The translations under genes were made by a program, and so were the position numbers. From Luteibacter sp. 9135 (GTDB taxonomy: Bacteria; Pseudomonadota; Gammaproteobacteria; Xanthomonadales; Rhodanobacteraceae), in NCBI RefSeq assembly GCF_000745005.1, contig NZ_JQNB01000001.1:3341501-3405500 (forward strand): DNA of 64,000 nucleotides, given 5' to 3'. Shown here piece after piece: positions 56,586 through 64,000 of the stretch (positions within the stretch are counted from its first letter, which is position 1; each line of letters opens with the position of its first letter). Under the pieces are notes generated by a model. The model saw only the letters and a list, made by a program, of their open reading frames with translations, made no database searches and was not told where the DNA came from.

Positions 56586-56756
56586 TCAGCCCCAGTCGCC
56601 ACCACCGCGCGAGCCGATGCGACCGATATCGCCGGTGTCGTCGATCTTCGGCTCGTGCTTGAACGCCGCCATCGTACGTTGCAGCGGGCCGTCCATCGGT
56701 ATCCCGAACGGATTCATCATTCCTGTGTCTTGCATGGCGAGATCACGCTGGTCCAT
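56586..56756 (-). CDS. Candidate RiPP precursor peptide (56 residues)
   Basis: The small gene has GGAG 8 bases before ATG 56756. Residues 1-35 contain four-fold Met-rich leader-like sequence (MMNPFGIPMDGP), and the C-terminal part is Gly- and Asp-rich: KIDDTGDIGRIGSR (37-50) and GGGDWG (51-56). Asp39, 40, 43 and 54 are possible carboxylates for amide formation. The position upstream of an AsnB/lasso-cyclase-like enzyme with an intervening hairpin supports a precursor role. No Cys is present, so it is not a lanthipeptide. The normal lasso leader rule (Thr two residues before the core Gly) is not met. Confidence 0.7.
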   Translation of the reverse strand: MDQRDLAMQDTGMMNPFGIPMDGPLQRTMAAFKHEPKIDDTGDIGRIGSRGGGDWG

Positions 56757-57165
56757 GAAAATGCTCCACTGGGTGAGGCCGCGGTAGCGCGGCTCGACGA
56801 AGCTAGCACGGCGTATCGCCGACGAACCGCCCCCTGCCTACGGGTTGCTGAAAACCGGCATCCATTGCCGAAAACGTGCTTTTACGGCCAGACAAGGCGC
56901 GCCTGGAAAAGCCGTCGTCGCCCGGAGCGTTCGTCACATCCGACGACGATCCGTGCATGACCGCAAACGATGGCTTTCCCACGGCTTTCCACGGCACGAA
57001 AACGCATACGGATCACTGCGTATCCTCGCGCCACGCGAGATCCCGGTCACACTTTCCCACCGGATGGCGGCACTAAGCTCGGCGCGCCTTACACGGCGAA
57101 GCCGACGTGCGGGGCATCACCCAGGGTACCCACGATCACCACGAACTCCCACCCGGCCTGCCGAC
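56757..57165. other. Gene-free divergent region between RiPP precursor and neprosin-like gene
   Basis: 409 bases. The part next to 56756 should hold the precursor promoter. The reading frame of the neprosin gene stays open up to 56845, but this upstream part is Arg/His-rich and has neither a signal peptide nor a Shine-Dalgarno; other frames show no signal peptide either. No RNA gene or palindrome stands out. Confidence 0.4.
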
Positions 57166-58311
57166 ATGCGCCACTACCTGCGCAACCGCTACGACGGTGT
57201 GACCGTGTTCCGTTCGTTCGCCGAGCAGGGCACCACGTACGACTGCATTCCCACCGGGCAGCAGCCGGCCTTGCGCGACGGCAGCCTTATCGCCTCACCG
57301 CCGGCGTCGGGGCCGATCGCCACGCATGCATCGAGCGCGTCTTCGACGGTTCCTTCGACCTGCCCGGCGGGTAGCATCCCGCTGGAACGCGTGGGCCTGG
57401 ACCAGCTCACCCGCTTCCCCAGCCTGAAAGCGTTCTTCGCCAGGAGCCCCGCTCCGGAAGCACACCGGCAGGCATCGGGGTTCGCCACCGCGGATGCATC
57501 GTCGACGCATCACTACGCCTCGATGTTCGCCAGCATGGGTGGTGCGGAAATCGCCGGCGCCGGTGCCGACCTGAATATCTGGAACCCGGCCTTCGTCACC
57601 TCGAACGACTACATGTCGATCAGCCAGATATGGCTTGACGGGGCCAGCAGCAGCAACCAGACGCAGACCCTGGAAGTGGGCTGGCAACGTCGGCCCAGCT
57701 ACGGCACCTGGGGTAACCAATCCATCCTGTTCGTCTACTCGACGCAGGACGGCTACGTGAGCACCGGCTGCCACAACCTGGAATGCGGCGAGTTCGTGCA
57801 GGTGGCATCGGGGAATGTCTTCGGCGTGGCCTTCGCCGCCAGCCGTTACAGCAGCACCAACGGTGCGCAGGGCGTGGTGAAGGTGGCCTACCAGCGCAAT
57901 GCCGACGGCAACTGGTGGCTCAACGTCGATGGCACCTGGGTGGGGTATTACAAGGCGGCGCTGTACTCGGGCGACCTTGCCACGACAAGCAGCAACACTG
58001 CATTCACCGCCGGCGGCGAGACGTACGCCAATGGTGGCGGCGCAAGCACTCCCATGGGCAGCGGCGTCTTCGCGGCCAATGGCTATCGCAAGGCAGCCTT
58101 CCAGGCCAACCACTTCTATATCGACAGTGCCCTTGCTTCGCACGCCGTCACGCAATTGTCGAGCGTGGTCGTCAGCGATCCTGCGTGTTACACGATCGCG
58201 TTTGCCGGACAGCGTTATGGCGGAGTCGTGCCCGGGGCCAGCACGATCGCGCCGTCACCGGAAATGACGACCGGTGAAGGTTTCTACTTCGGTGGGCCGG
58301 GTTGCCACTGA
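57166..58311 (+). CDS. Neprosin (DUF239) domain protein, possibly N-terminally truncated
   Basis: From ATG 57166, 381 residues. The N-terminal activation-peptide-like part (RHYLRNRYDG...YDCIPTGQQPA...CPAGSIPLERV) and the catalytic neprosin domain are both present. QTLEVGWQRRPSYGTWG carries one expected catalytic Glu, TGCHNLECGEFVQV is the conserved Cys block, and AFTAGGETY carries the second Glu of the glutamic-peptidase type. Neprosins cleave after Pro or Gly. No signal peptide can be found upstream, so the gene may have lost it or start elsewhere. It is divergent from the 56-residue precursor gene. Confidence 0.8.
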   Translation: MRHYLRNRYDGVTVFRSFAEQGTTYDCIPTGQQPALRDGSLIASPPASGPIATHASSASSTVPSTCPAGSIPLERVGLDQLTRFPSLKAFFARSPAPEAHRQASGFATADASSTHHYASMFASMGGAEIAGAGADLNIWNPAFVTSNDYMSISQIWLDGASSSNQTQTLEVGWQRRPSYGTWGNQSILFVYSTQDGYVSTGCHNLECGEFVQVASGNVFGVAFAASRYSSTNGAQGVVKVAYQRNADGNWWLNVDGTWVGYYKAALYSGDLATTSSNTAFTAGGETYANGGGASTPMGSGVFAANGYRKAAFQANHFYIDSALASHAVTQLSSVVVSDPACYTIAFAGQRYGGVVPGASTIAPSPEMTTGEGFYFGGPGCH

Positions 58312-58321
58312 GCGAAGAGAC

Positions 58322-58651
58322 TCAGTCGGGCTCGCCCCGGTGGTCGGCGTCAAGCCAGCCCCGGGGCCGGTTCATCGCCCACTCCACCTCGCGCGCTTCC
58401 TCCTCGGCCAGGCCACCGCCACCGATCGCGCGCTGCAACGCTTCGCGCGACAGGCCGAGCAGCTTAGATTTCCGTATACGGGGCTCCAGGCCTTCGGGAC
58501 CCAGTTCTTCCATCAAACCCATGAGGTTCGCCCGACGGATGCGCTGGAGGCGGAGCATCGCATCGATATCAGCCGTTACCTGTGCGGACGGAAAAACGTC
58601 CGAACCGGAAGATGCCTCTGCCAGGGGAGTATGCGATCGGGAAAGGTTCAT
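58322..58651 (-). CDS. Small HTH (XRE/Cro-like) protein
   Basis: 109 residues. The C-terminal half, RLQRIRRANLMGLMEEL...LLGLSREALQRAIGGG...EEEAREVEWAMNRPRGWLD, follows the helix pattern of phage Cro/CI-type DNA-binding proteins, which end in a similar AR-x-IE-x-A-x-x-x-P-x-GWLD. The N-terminal 40 residues are disordered-looking. ATG 58651 has no strong Shine-Dalgarno. It is on the opposite strand 10 bases from the neprosin stop. Its regulatory target is unknown. Confidence 0.6.
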   Translation of the reverse strand: MNLSRSHTPLAEASSGSDVFPSAQVTADIDAMLRLQRIRRANLMGLMEELGPEGLEPRIRKSKLLGLSREALQRAIGGGGLAEEEAREVEWAMNRPRGWLDADHRGEPD

Positions 58652-58782
58652 AACGGTCTTGCCTGCTGCATAAACGGGACTTCGCGTGGCTAAGCTAGCG
58701 GCATTCGGCACCGATTGCTCGCCGGAAATAGGCGTTCCTGCTGCGGACTTCCGCATAGTCGGATAGCTGCTGCGACACGTAT

Positions 58783-58796
58783 TGCAATCGATTGCT
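58783..58796. promoter_or_regulatory. Palindromic operator, copy 3 (one terminal mismatch)
   Basis: TGCAATCGATTGCT has the perfect 12-bp core GCAATCGATTGC of the sites at 12560 and 14039, with only the last base different. It lies 114 bases before the start of the permease gene at 58911. The same site before a paralogous permease at 12650 suggests one regulator for both loci. Confidence 0.75.
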
Positions 58797-58910
58797 CGTT
58801 AGTGGAGCCTTCGCGCGGCACGACGGCCCCGCTCAGCCGCACCCTGTCATCGACAGAGAGCGCTTGCTGGACCGTCACTGGCGCAACCCTGTCCTCTCGG
58901 CGTCTCCACC

Positions 58911-60239
58911 ATGCTTGCGCGTTCCGCCATCCCGCTTCGATCCGTACTCGCCAGCCCCAGGTCGATGCGGCTATGGCAGATATTCAATATGAATGTCGGC
59001 TTCTTCGGTATCCAGTTCGGGTTCGGCCTGCAACAGGGCTTCATGAGCCCGATCTACAAATACCTGGGAGCCGAGGATGCCTCGCTGCCACTCCTGTGGC
59101 TGGCCGGCCCCGTCACGGGCCTGCTGATCCAGCCACTCATCGGTGCGCTCAGCGATCGCACCACGTCGCGTTTCGGTCGTCGTACGCCTTATTTCGTCGT
59201 CGGAGCGATCCTGTGCAGCGCCTGCCTGTTCGCCCTGCCCGGCAGCGGCACCCTGTGGATGGCCGCGGGCCTGCTCTGGGTACTGGATGCGGCCGCGAAC
59301 GTGACGATGGAGCCCTACCGCGCCTTCGTCAACGATATGCTGCCGCCCGCGCAGCACGCCGCCGGGTTCATGGTGCAGAGCGCCTTTACCGGCCTGTCGC
59401 AGACACTGGCCTACCTCATGCCGTCCATGCTGGTGATGCTCGGGATGCATGCGGACCGGACCAACGCGCACGGCGTGCCGGCCGCGGTTGAAGTCGCCTT
59501 CATCATCGGTGGTGTGGTGTCGGTGGCCTCCATCGCCTGGTCGGTCTACACCACACGCGAGTCACCCGTGGTGCCCGACGAGGCAACGCCGCTATCGCTG
59601 CGCACGGCCGTTCTCGACGTATGGACCGCCGTGCGAGATATGCCCGCCACCATGCGCCAGCTCGCGGCGATGATGCTGTTCCAGTGGTATGCGATGTTCT
59701 GCTATTGGCAGTACGTCGCTCTTTCCCTTGCACGCGCCCTGTACGGCACCACGAACGCACACGATCCGCATTTCACCGATGCCGCGCTGCTGAGCGGACG
59801 CATCGGCGGCGCCTATAACTTCGTCGCCTTCGTCATGGCGTTCGCCATGCTGCCGCTGCTGCGCAGGGTGGGACCGGCCCGGCTGCATGCCGCGTCGCTC
59901 CTGCTGGGCGGGCTGGGTATCGTGGCGGTGCCGGCCATCACTACGCCATGGCTGCTGATCGTACCCATGATCGGCCTGGGCATCGCCTGGGCCAGCATGA
60001 TGGGCAACCCCTATGCGATGCTGGCCTCGTCAATTCCCCGCGAGCGCGCAGGCGTCTACATGGGGATATTCAACACCTTCATCGTCGTACCGATGCTCAT
60101 CCAGGTGCTCACCGTGCGGGTTTTCTATCGCCTTCTCGGTAACGATCCCCGGCACATCCTGCTATTGGCGGGTGTGGCGCTGTGCATCGCCGCCGCGCTG
60201 GCGTGGCGCATCCGTGCGCCGGCGGCCCTGACGGTTTGA
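58911..60239 (+). CDS. MFS transporter, SLC45-like (paralogue of the gene at 12650)
   Basis: 442 residues, about 12 helices, motif A SDRTTSRFGRRTPYF. The core NMNVGFFGIQFGFGLQQG is identical to that of the permease at 12650, and both share TMRQLAAMMLFQWYAMFCYW-like and MMGNPYAML segments. ATG 58911 gives a short N-terminus; ATG 58965 (MRLWQIF) is an alternative. It opens the operon that continues with the beta-barrel protein gene. The substrate should be the same or similar to that of the 12650 permease. Confidence 0.88.
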   Translation: MLARSAIPLRSVLASPRSMRLWQIFNMNVGFFGIQFGFGLQQGFMSPIYKYLGAEDASLPLLWLAGPVTGLLIQPLIGALSDRTTSRFGRRTPYFVVGAILCSACLFALPGSGTLWMAAGLLWVLDAAANVTMEPYRAFVNDMLPPAQHAAGFMVQSAFTGLSQTLAYLMPSMLVMLGMHADRTNAHGVPAAVEVAFIIGGVVSVASIAWSVYTTRESPVVPDEATPLSLRTAVLDVWTAVRDMPATMRQLAAMMLFQWYAMFCYWQYVALSLARALYGTTNAHDPHFTDAALLSGRIGGAYNFVAFVMAFAMLPLLRRVGPARLHAASLLLGGLGIVAVPAITTPWLLIVPMIGLGIAWASMMGNPYAMLASSIPRERAGVYMGIFNTFIVVPMLIQVLTVRVFYRLLGNDPRHILLLAGVALCIAAALAWRIRAPAALTV

Positions 60240-60949
60240 AGAAACGAGTTCGCGCGGCCCTGCTCGTCGCCTGCATGCCGCTTGCCTTCGACTCGACGTC
60301 CGCCTTGGCCGATGCATGGCGCGGGACGGTCGGCGTCAGTTCCCAACTGGTCGGGCTCGGCGTGGCCATGGCCGGACGAGGCCCTGTCATCCAGGCCAAC
60401 GAAACGCGCGTGGGCACCTCTGGCTGGTCGGTGGGCGCTTCCGGCAGCTACCAGGCCGGGCGACCCCGCCACGCGCTCGAAGCCATCCTCCAGGTCGGCA
60501 AGGCGTGGCCGTTGTCGGATCGTTGGGACCTGCAGGCCTCGGTGGCGCATTACCGGTATCCGAGCCACGATCGCATGGCACGCACGCTTGACCAGACACA
60601 GGTCGGTGCGACGGCGATCTATCGCGACGTGTTCAGCCTGAGTCTGTGGAGCGTGTCGCTGGCACATGGCTCGCCGCGTCCGCACGCGGAAGTCGATGCG
60701 GCGTTCCACTGGCCGCTGACGGCCTATCTTTCGCTCGATACCGCAGTGGGCGAGGCGCAATATCTTGCTCCTCGCCACTGGTATGCGAACGACCAGAGGC
60801 CGCATTGGTTCGCCTACGGCCATCTCGGTCTCGACTGGAACCGGATGGCCTGGCATGTAGCGGTGCAACGCATCGCCAGCACCTTTCATCGACCACTCCA
60901 CGACTACCGTGTGGCACCGTGGGTAGCGACGATCAGCCGGGATTTCTGA
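60236..60949 (+). CDS. Outer membrane beta-barrel protein (TIGR02001-like)
   Basis: 237 residues. TTG 60236 overlaps the TGA of the permease gene, so translation is probably coupled. The signal peptide AALLVACMPLAF...ALADA is followed by WRGTVGVSSQLVGLGVAMAGRGPVIQA, which resembles the start of TIGR02001 (gcw_chp) proteins, and alternating hydrophobic strands ending in VATISRDF. The final Phe is typical of beta-barrel proteins. Its role may be as a porin-like partner of the permease operon; this is an inference. Confidence 0.7.
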   Translation: MKKRVRAALLVACMPLAFDSTSALADAWRGTVGVSSQLVGLGVAMAGRGPVIQANETRVGTSGWSVGASGSYQAGRPRHALEAILQVGKAWPLSDRWDLQASVAHYRYPSHDRMARTLDQTQVGATAIYRDVFSLSLWSVSLAHGSPRPHAEVDAAFHWPLTAYLSLDTAVGEAQYLAPRHWYANDQRPHWFAYGHLGLDWNRMAWHVAVQRIASTFHRPLHDYRVAPWVATISRDF

Positions 60950-61112
60950 CACGCATGGCCGACATACACGGCCGTATGGATGTCCATTGTCACAGCACAT
61001 TCGTGGCGGAGTAACAATGTGCCGATAACGTGCAGGGCTAATCGCTGCGAATCTTCGATCCCCATCGACGGGTTCCGCCGGCGATTCTCCTTGGCACTGG
61101 GGCTGCATCGTC

Positions 61113-62249
61113 ATGAACCTTTCGTACCACCAGCCCGTGCGGATGCTTTCGCTCGTCGGCGTACTGCTGGCGCTGTTCCCTTGCGGGGCGAGCGCGGAAG
61201 CGCCGACCCGCATCAACGACGTGCAGTACATCGGCAGCCATAACAGCTACCACGCAGGCCTCGCACCAGGCGAGGCTGCCGTCTGGAAGCAAATCGATCC
61301 TTCGCTGTTCGCGAAACTCGACTACGCCCACCCCGCCTTGTCGAAGCAGCTGGACGACGGCGTACGCCAGGTGGAACTGGATGTCTATGGCGACCGCCTC
61401 GGCGGACGCTACGCCCACCCGGCGATCGTCGGCCGCGTGGCCGCGGCGGGGCTTCCCGCCGATGCGCCGTTCGCCGATCCGCAGGTCATGGCGACGCCCG
61501 GGTTCAAGGTCATGCATGTGCAGGACCTCGATCAACGCAGCACCTGCGAGCCCTTGCAGGCATGCCTTCATGAACTGCGCGCCTGGTCGCTCGCGCACCC
61601 CGGCCATCTTCCGCTGTTCATCCTGCTTGAAACGGAAGAAGAGGCGCTGCCGCTTTCCGTACCCTTCGTACCCGTGGTGCCCGAACCGTTCGACGCCGAT
61701 GCGATGAACCGGCTCGACGCCGAAGTTCGCCGCGTCTTTCCGCGTTCCTCCTACATCGCCCCGGACGACGTTCGTGGCCGTTACGCCACACTGGACGAAG
61801 CGGTGCGTCACGATGGGTGGCCCACGCTGGCCGCGGCGCGTGGCCACGTCATCTTCCTCCTCGACCAGCATTCGGTCGGCAAGGCGTACATGCAAGGCCA
61901 CCCCGCGCTGCGCGGTCGCGCCATGTTCACCAACGCCACACCCGGGGAAGACGATGCCGCCTTCCTCGAACTGAACGACGGACCGGCGGACGAGATCGCA
62001 AAGCGCGTACGCCAGGGCTACCTCGTGCGTACACGCACCGATGCCGACCTGATCGAGGCGACCCACGACGACGTGCGTCGCCGCGACGCGATGCTCGCCA
62101 GCGGCGCACAGCTTTTGAGCACGGATTTCCCGGCCCATGAGCCGGCGTCCACCGGCTACGTCGTTGCCTTCCCTGGCAACGCGGTGGCCCGCTGCGATCC
62201 GCTGCGTCTCCACGAAAGCTGCGCGCGTATGGACCTGACACACCGCTAG
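61113..62249 (+). CDS. Exported Ca2+-dependent phosphoinositide phospholipase C-like protein
   Basis: 378 residues. A signal peptide (LSLVGVLLALFPCGASA) precedes the PI-PLC-C1 domain. Typical blocks are DVQYIGSHNSYHAGL (first catalytic His), QLDDGVRQVELDVYGD (Glu/Asp metal ligands), FKVMHVQDLDQRSTC (second His) and the late ARCDP. Enzymes of this type cleave phosphatidylinositol or glycerophosphoinositol to inositol phosphates. It follows the beta-barrel gene after 163 bases and precedes the TonB receptor, parallel to the receptor/GDPD pair at 14-17 kb. Confidence 0.88.
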   Translation: MNLSYHQPVRMLSLVGVLLALFPCGASAEAPTRINDVQYIGSHNSYHAGLAPGEAAVWKQIDPSLFAKLDYAHPALSKQLDDGVRQVELDVYGDRLGGRYAHPAIVGRVAAAGLPADAPFADPQVMATPGFKVMHVQDLDQRSTCEPLQACLHELRAWSLAHPGHLPLFILLETEEEALPLSVPFVPVVPEPFDADAMNRLDAEVRRVFPRSSYIAPDDVRGRYATLDEAVRHDGWPTLAAARGHVIFLLDQHSVGKAYMQGHPALRGRAMFTNATPGEDDAAFLELNDGPADEIAKRVRQGYLVRTRTDADLIEATHDDVRRRDAMLASGAQLLSTDFPAHEPASTGYVVAFPGNAVARCDPLRLHESCARMDLTHR

Positions 62250-62317
62250 CGCTTTCTGCCGCCGCTTTCCTGCCTTCCCCTCCGTTTGCCCCCTTACCTT
62301 CCCTGCTCGAGGTCTCC

Positions 62318-64000
62318 ATGCGCGTGTCCCTTTCTCCCTGCCTGCTCACGCTGGCCATCGTCACCGCCCTCCTCCATGTGGCGCCGGTACACGCGAACGA
62401 CGTGGACGGCACCACGGACACCAGCGACAAGAAGGTCACGGCCTTGAAGGGCATGAATGTGGATGCCCAGGTGGTCGCTGCCGGCACTGTCGACGAACAG
62501 CGCCTGGGCACCGGTGTGACCACGGTGATGAGCAAGCAGCAGATCGAGGCCGTGCCGTCGGCAAACATCGCCGATGTGCTGGCGCACCTGCCGGGCCTGT
62601 CGTCCTACAGCGATATGCACCTGGGCCAGGCGGCCACCGGCGAAAGCGAGTACGTGACGATCCGCGGCCTGGATTCCAGTTACAACGCCTATACGCTCAA
62701 CGGCTTCGCGCTGCCGGAGACCGACGCCTCCACGCGTGCCATCTCGCTGGACATGCTGGCCCCGTTCGGCATCCAGTCGGTGAAGGTGTCCAAGACCCCT
62801 ACCAGCGACATGCCCGGCGATGCCATCGGCGGAACGATCGACATGCGCACGCCGACGGCGTTCGACTTCGCCCGCGACACCTACGCGAAGACGACGGTGC
62901 AGGGGCGGCTCAACGACCTGGCCGACCACCGCGGGCTGCCGGACAAGGGCGGCGTGTTCCAGCAGGAGTTCGCGCACAGGTTCGGGCCGTCGAAACAGCT
63001 GGGCCTGTATGCGGCCGGTTATTACGGCAAGTACGACAACGCCGCGGAAGCCGTGGCGCCCAATGCGCAGTACCAGCCGCTGAACGCGGCCAACGCCTCG
63101 GCCACCGATCTGTCGCAGGCCGGCCCGCTAGCGAGCTCGCAGTACAAGTACAGCGTCTACACGAACCAGATCAAGCGGTATGGCGGCAACGTGTCGCTGG
63201 ACTGGAACGGCGAAACGACCTCGTTGTTCGCCCGTGCCATCTATGGCGTCTACGACGTGCAGGGCGAACAGAACCAGATGTCCGCCCGTAACGAAACCGC
63301 AACCATGGCGCTGCGTGGCGGCTATTTCAACACGCGCGACATCAAACAGAAGACCGCGACCCTGCAACTGGGCGGGAGCAGCACGATCGACGCGCTCACA
63401 CTCGGCTATGGCACGTCCTACGGCGTCGGCTCACGCAACGTGCCCGATTACGTCGAGGCCAGCCTGTACGGTCCGCTCACGACGGGGCAGTTCGCCTTCA
63501 ACCTGAGCAACCCCACGTTCCCCAACCTCGCCGGCACCCCGGCCGCCGTGCGTAACTACGGTTATAGCCTGTCGACCGACAGCTTCTGGAAGACCCAGGG
63601 CAGCGATGCGGGTAGCCGGGATAACCGCATCAACGCGCACATCGACGGCATCTATGCGTTCGCCGACCAGTCCCTCCAGAACATCGCCTTCGGGCTTTCC
63701 GGCGATACGTCAAAACGCAACGCCTACGATCATCCGTTCTCGCACGACAACAACAACTTCGTCTACGGCGGACCGTTCTTCGGTGGCCCTGACTATTCGT
63801 TCGACGCCGCGGGCGGGCCGTCGCTCGCCAACCTCCCGGGACGCCTGGTGACCCACCCGTTCGATGGTCGCTATGCCGGCCCGTTCAAGCTCATCGACCG
63901 CCGCTGGGTGCTCGACCAGGCAGTACCGTACAAGTACCTCGACGATCCTAACGGCAGCGGTATATACACGGCCAACGACTACAACGCCAACACCACGTCG
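62318..64000 (+). CDS. TonB-dependent receptor, N-terminal part (runs off window)
   Basis: 561 residues are visible and the frame stays open at the window end. ATG 62318 has GAGG at 5-base spacing. A signal peptide ends near VHAND. The plug shows QQIEAVPSANIADVLAHLPG, YVTIRGLDSSYNAYTLNGF (in parts) and SVKVSKTPTSDMPGDAIGGTID, which marks the large TIGR01782-type receptors with carbohydrate or phosphate-containing ligands. The barrel follows. It begins 68 bases after the PI-PLC-like gene and may be part of the operon controlled from 58783. Confidence 0.9.
   Translation, partial: MRVSLSPCLLTLAIVTALLHVAPVHANDVDGTTDTSDKKVTALKGMNVDAQVVAAGTVDEQRLGTGVTTVMSKQQIEAVPSANIADVLAHLPGLSSYSDMHLGQAATGESEYVTIRGLDSSYNAYTLNGFALPETDASTRAISLDMLAPFGIQSVKVSKTPTSDMPGDAIGGTIDMRTPTAFDFARDTYAKTTVQGRLNDLADHRGLPDKGGVFQQEFAHRFGPSKQLGLYAAGYYGKYDNAAEAVAPNAQYQPLNAANASATDLSQAGPLASSQYKYSVYTNQIKRYGGNVSLDWNGETTSLFARAIYGVYDVQGEQNQMSARNETATMALRGGYFNTRDIKQKTATLQLGGSSTIDALTLGYGTSYGVGSRNVPDYVEASLYGPLTTGQFAFNLSNPTFPNLAGTPAAVRNYGYSLSTDSFWKTQGSDAGSRDNRINAHIDGIYAFADQSLQNIAFGLSGDTSKRNAYDHPFSHDNNNFVYGGPFFGGPDYSFDAAGGPSLANLPGRLVTHPFDGRYAGPFKLIDRRWVLDQAVPYKYLDDPNGSGIYTANDYNANTTS

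Noticed and set aside
54916..56756. Standard lasso peptide cluster
   Set aside because: No B1/B2 genes in the window and the precursor does not fit the Thr-2/Gly-1 rule; kept as an unclassified RiPP candidate.

Overview
The window looks like chromosomal DNA of a high-GC gammaproteobacterium of the Xanthomonadales type (Rhodanobacteraceae such as Luteibacter or Dyella would fit). The reasons are several large TonB-dependent receptors paired with LacI-type operators, a flavin-dependent halogenase next to a TonB receptor, SLC45-like sugar permeases, a PQQ sugar dehydrogenase and dense secondary-metabolite loci. The genus is inferred from gene content only. I saw no rRNA, tRNA, transposase, integrase or CRISPR array.

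Layout. 1-2.7 kb: the end of a polytopic membrane protein and an FAD oxidoreductase. 2.7-17.6 kb: a carbohydrate and phosphodiester utilisation region. On the minus strand lie LacI, a GH3 beta-glucosidase, a TonB receptor and a flavin halogenase; the GH3 and receptor genes each carry the same 14-bp palindrome. On the plus strand lie two sugar permeases, a TonB receptor and a glycerophosphodiesterase, with a different 14-bp palindrome. 17.7-20.2 kb: a chemoreceptor and two small unknown genes. 20.3-25.4 kb: a class II lanthipeptide locus (LanM, precursor, divergent PvdE/SyrD-type exporter). 25.5-27.8 kb: two convergent paralogous secreted proteins. 28.1-34.6 kb: an acyltransferase, a PQQ sugar dehydrogenase, a XRE-cupin regulator with a SnoaL-like protein, a TonB receptor and YjdM. 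34.6-37.7 kb: a candidate graspetide locus (ATP-grasp enzyme and precursor) and a zinc-knuckle SDR.

38.0-56.8 kb: a large biosynthetic region. A C-A-T-TE NRPS whose adenylation pocket reads as glycine-specific is followed by a UGT-like glycosyltransferase. Then comes a tightly overlapping plus-strand operon: FkbM-type methyltransferase, APH-fold kinase, radical SAM enzyme, a shortened asparagine-synthase-like ligase, a full AsnB and a second glycosyltransferase. CmcI-like, APH, deacetylase, SDR and LysR genes follow. At its right edge a third asparagine-synthase-like enzyme sits downstream of a 56-residue peptide gene and looks like a further, unclassified RiPP unit.

57.2-64.0 kb: a neprosin-like protein, a small HTH protein, and then a second operon preceded by the same 14-bp palindrome as at 12.6 and 14.0 kb (one end base differs): permease paralogue, beta-barrel protein, PI-PLC-like enzyme and a TonB receptor that runs off the window.

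Two patterns link distant parts. First, three separate peptide loci share one design: small precursor gene, GC-rich hairpin, then the modifying-enzyme gene. Second, the TGCAATCGATTGCA palindrome ties two loci 45 kb apart into a probable regulon; each has an SLC45-like permease, a TonB receptor and an exported TIM-barrel phosphodiesterase.
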